Below are positions 7,501-7,799 of a stretch of 7,799 bases of DNA, piece by piece (position 1 is the first letter of the stretch; every line of letters starts with the position of its first letter). The stretch spans positions 1-7,799 of the forward strand of contig JAUVLN010000090.1 of NCBI GenBank assembly GCA_030600725.1. The letters run 5' to 3'. The notes under the pieces were generated by a model. That model saw nothing but the letters and a program-made list of their open reading frames with translations. It searched no databases and was not told the DNA's origin. The DNA comes from Thermoplasmatota archaeon (lineage in GTDB: Archaea > Thermoplasmatota > Penumbrarchaeia > Penumbrarchaeales > Penumbrarchaeaceae). Both the position numbers and the translations under genes were made by a program.

Positions 7501-7758
7501 CTGGATGATGGGGGCGTACCCGCCGATATCAAGAGCGTTCAGGGTATTGACGCATACATCTTGTGATATGAAAGAGGGGATGTCTATCACGTGGTCCACG
7601 GAGGAGAGGTTGGAATCCACGTTCCTCTCCACCATGTCGAAGAGGCCGTCGCCCACGGAGAGGGATGCGATCATCAGGGCGACCACAAGGGCGACGGGGA
7701 GGGCCCTTGCTATCGTCTCTGAAGGGTAGCCCCTGGCCATCCTCATTCCAAGGGCCAC
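4519..7758 (-). CDS. FtsX/MacB-type ABC transporter permease, 10 membrane helices, two permease modules
   Basis: Membrane subunit of a type VII (MacB/LolC/FtsX-like) ABC system, a family that moves lipoproteins or peptides or transmits force across the membrane. Hydrophobic segments lie near residues 17-36, 489-513, 545-570, 593-616, 641-661, 672-692, 717-740, 957-976, 1005-1032 and 1040-1066. The FtsX signature of a basic stretch, then 'LKALGFSRLR' and an 'EG' helix, occurs at about 521-547 and recurs as 'LELLRTIGVKKRR' plus 'LEN' at about 987-1008, so there are two modules. Outward domains span about 37-488 and 741-956; the first is twice the usual size and seems internally duplicated. The stop is TGA followed directly by TAA. 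The chosen start is GTG at 7758; ATGs at 7746 and 7740 are alternatives, and the frame is open to the window edge, so the N-terminus may be missing. No ATPase is present here. Substrate unknown. The family call is firm. Confidence 0.9.
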   Translation of the reverse strand: MALGMRMARGYPSETIARALPVALVVALMIASLSVGDGLFDMVERNVDSNLSSVDHVIDIPSFISQDVCVNTLNALDIGGYAPIIQLDAFPEKGDPITLFGVQEGLEDLLPVRAGSKDLPTPPDRYEVYINRELASQQGIGKGDTLKITTNVIAGRTGSLLTYTEGGEITLNLTVSEVIDNIGIGRYREDSRDEVDPIAIMDLTLLQERLDRIGMVNKVLLNLGSDNMETIEAELDGRLTWAHGGFEILPSPEAGGILIRNDDLMFHSDDINSLPDGGSFTLSYFVDSLSGSSDLSYSVVTGMDISTISSLKDVNDDGVTLQDGEILLDNWTAEKLGASTGDGIKIRYRSVSHIEGFEGTTISLKVAGILPKEGIMAEGELIPSVEGLTEVDSCLDWDPSFEVDLNDISEDDQLYWETYGSAPKGIITLNQARELWETIGGDTSAVWYPGPSVGDAAIRDSLNATVTLSYIGGSIVPVRESALDSSRGMLIFPGMFLTFGSAIIAGALLVFTAVVTDISTRRSRDHSMLKALGFSRLRILTIGAVEGTISILIGSAAGAGLGVILGLLLNRAINSIWSRSVESASVPFSLSSGSLVISISAGAILCVPILLLSIWMHLGKAPASIINREDPSIEAGIHKKPIFYILSAAGIITGIFLLVMASLSEMGLTSSAFFTIGSILLSSSSALLLYRIITGVRGTSDLTLMVSANLSRRPGKVPVSITVLALTLSLALSLGFIGSILEEDLESDIGSYGGEYELVIETHSPFTGDLDEITSDIDMKYIAPLLARGDEGGKCSNINAPFPPRLLGYTSPSDMYNFSLIERDASSDRQAWDDLEDTIGTRIPIIVDQNTLQWIYFKGLGDTFTITSEDGIDLELVVVGVLSPSILTGSFVMSGTNLRSMFPETASYTYFLVDSDEPDEASSGLVSAFLNLSPTVTMTDDLARENLHFELSYLSLFRDFLVLGLIVAMVSAAVFTHARAATLGRELELLRTIGVKKRRAVQYFFLENLIVFLLATAGALVGSTIAAIVLSASMEVWPSGLISPVIGISLAFMGVSILVSLSSAFWVLRGYSLLIRRVA

Positions 7759-7789
7759 AGCCGAGCGTCCCTTCGTGCCTAAAAGGATG

Positions 7790-7797
7790 GATATAAA
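7790..7797 (-). promoter_or_regulatory. Candidate archaeal TATA box upstream of the permease
   Basis: The minus strand reads TTTATATC here, close to the archaeal TATA consensus. A transcript would start about 25 bases downstream (near 7767), leaving a short leader before GTG 7758 or ATG 7746/7740. The box lies at the window edge and the permease frame is open through it, so it could instead be coding sequence of a longer permease. Confidence 0.35.
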
Positions 7798-7799
7798 TG

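Noticed and set aside
6917..7729. Plus-strand open frames at 6917-7375 and 7397-7729
   Set aside because: Antisense to the permease's first outward domain; Ser/Pro/Arg-rich with no leader, motif or ribosome site of note.

Overview
The window is one strand-coherent block. Everything I can support as coding lies on the minus strand and is packed almost without gaps. Read in the direction of transcription (from high to low coordinates), it holds a very large FtsX/MacB-type ABC transporter permease, two eight-bladed PQQ-like (BamB-type) beta-propellers, a seven-bladed WD40 propeller, and the 5' end of a fifth gene whose product begins like an FG-GAP/VCBS (integrin-alpha-like) propeller. I see no RNA genes, mobile elements, CRISPR arrays or DNA-level repeats other than the blade repeats inside the propeller genes. 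No stretch longer than 62 bases is left without a gene.

The organism is most likely an archaeon, and a Thermoplasmatota-like euryarchaeote would fit; this is inference. The supporting signs are heavy use of AGG/AGA (Arg) and ATA (Ile) codons in moderately GC-rich DNA, Shine-Dalgarno sites of the GGAGGAG and GAGGTGAT type, a TTTATATC box at the upstream edge, and surface proteins held by a C-terminal membrane helix plus basic tail rather than by a lipobox. Secreted PQQ-like and FG-GAP propellers and very long FtsX-like permeases are common in such genomes. No rRNA or marker gene here can confirm it.

Layout: permease at 4519-7758 (possibly starting beyond the right edge); 41-base gap; PQQ propeller A at 3185-4477; 62-base gap with a possible weak promoter; PQQ propeller B at 1497-3122, which also has an Ig-like domain; WD40 propeller at 307-1500, overlapping propeller B by four bases (ATGA); and the FG-GAP-like gene at 1-306, whose ATG directly follows the WD40 stop (TAGATG). 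The last three genes are tightly coupled, and two ribosome binding sites lie inside the 3' ends of the preceding genes.

Together they look like a cell-surface module: a 10-helix permease with unusually large outward-facing domains, followed by several membrane-anchored propellers facing the same side. A plausible but unproven reading is that the propellers are scaffold or substrate-binding partners of the permease, or that the permease handles their release or assembly. The permease's ATPase is not in the window. The unusual point is that three different propeller families sit side by side as secreted proteins in one apparent operon.
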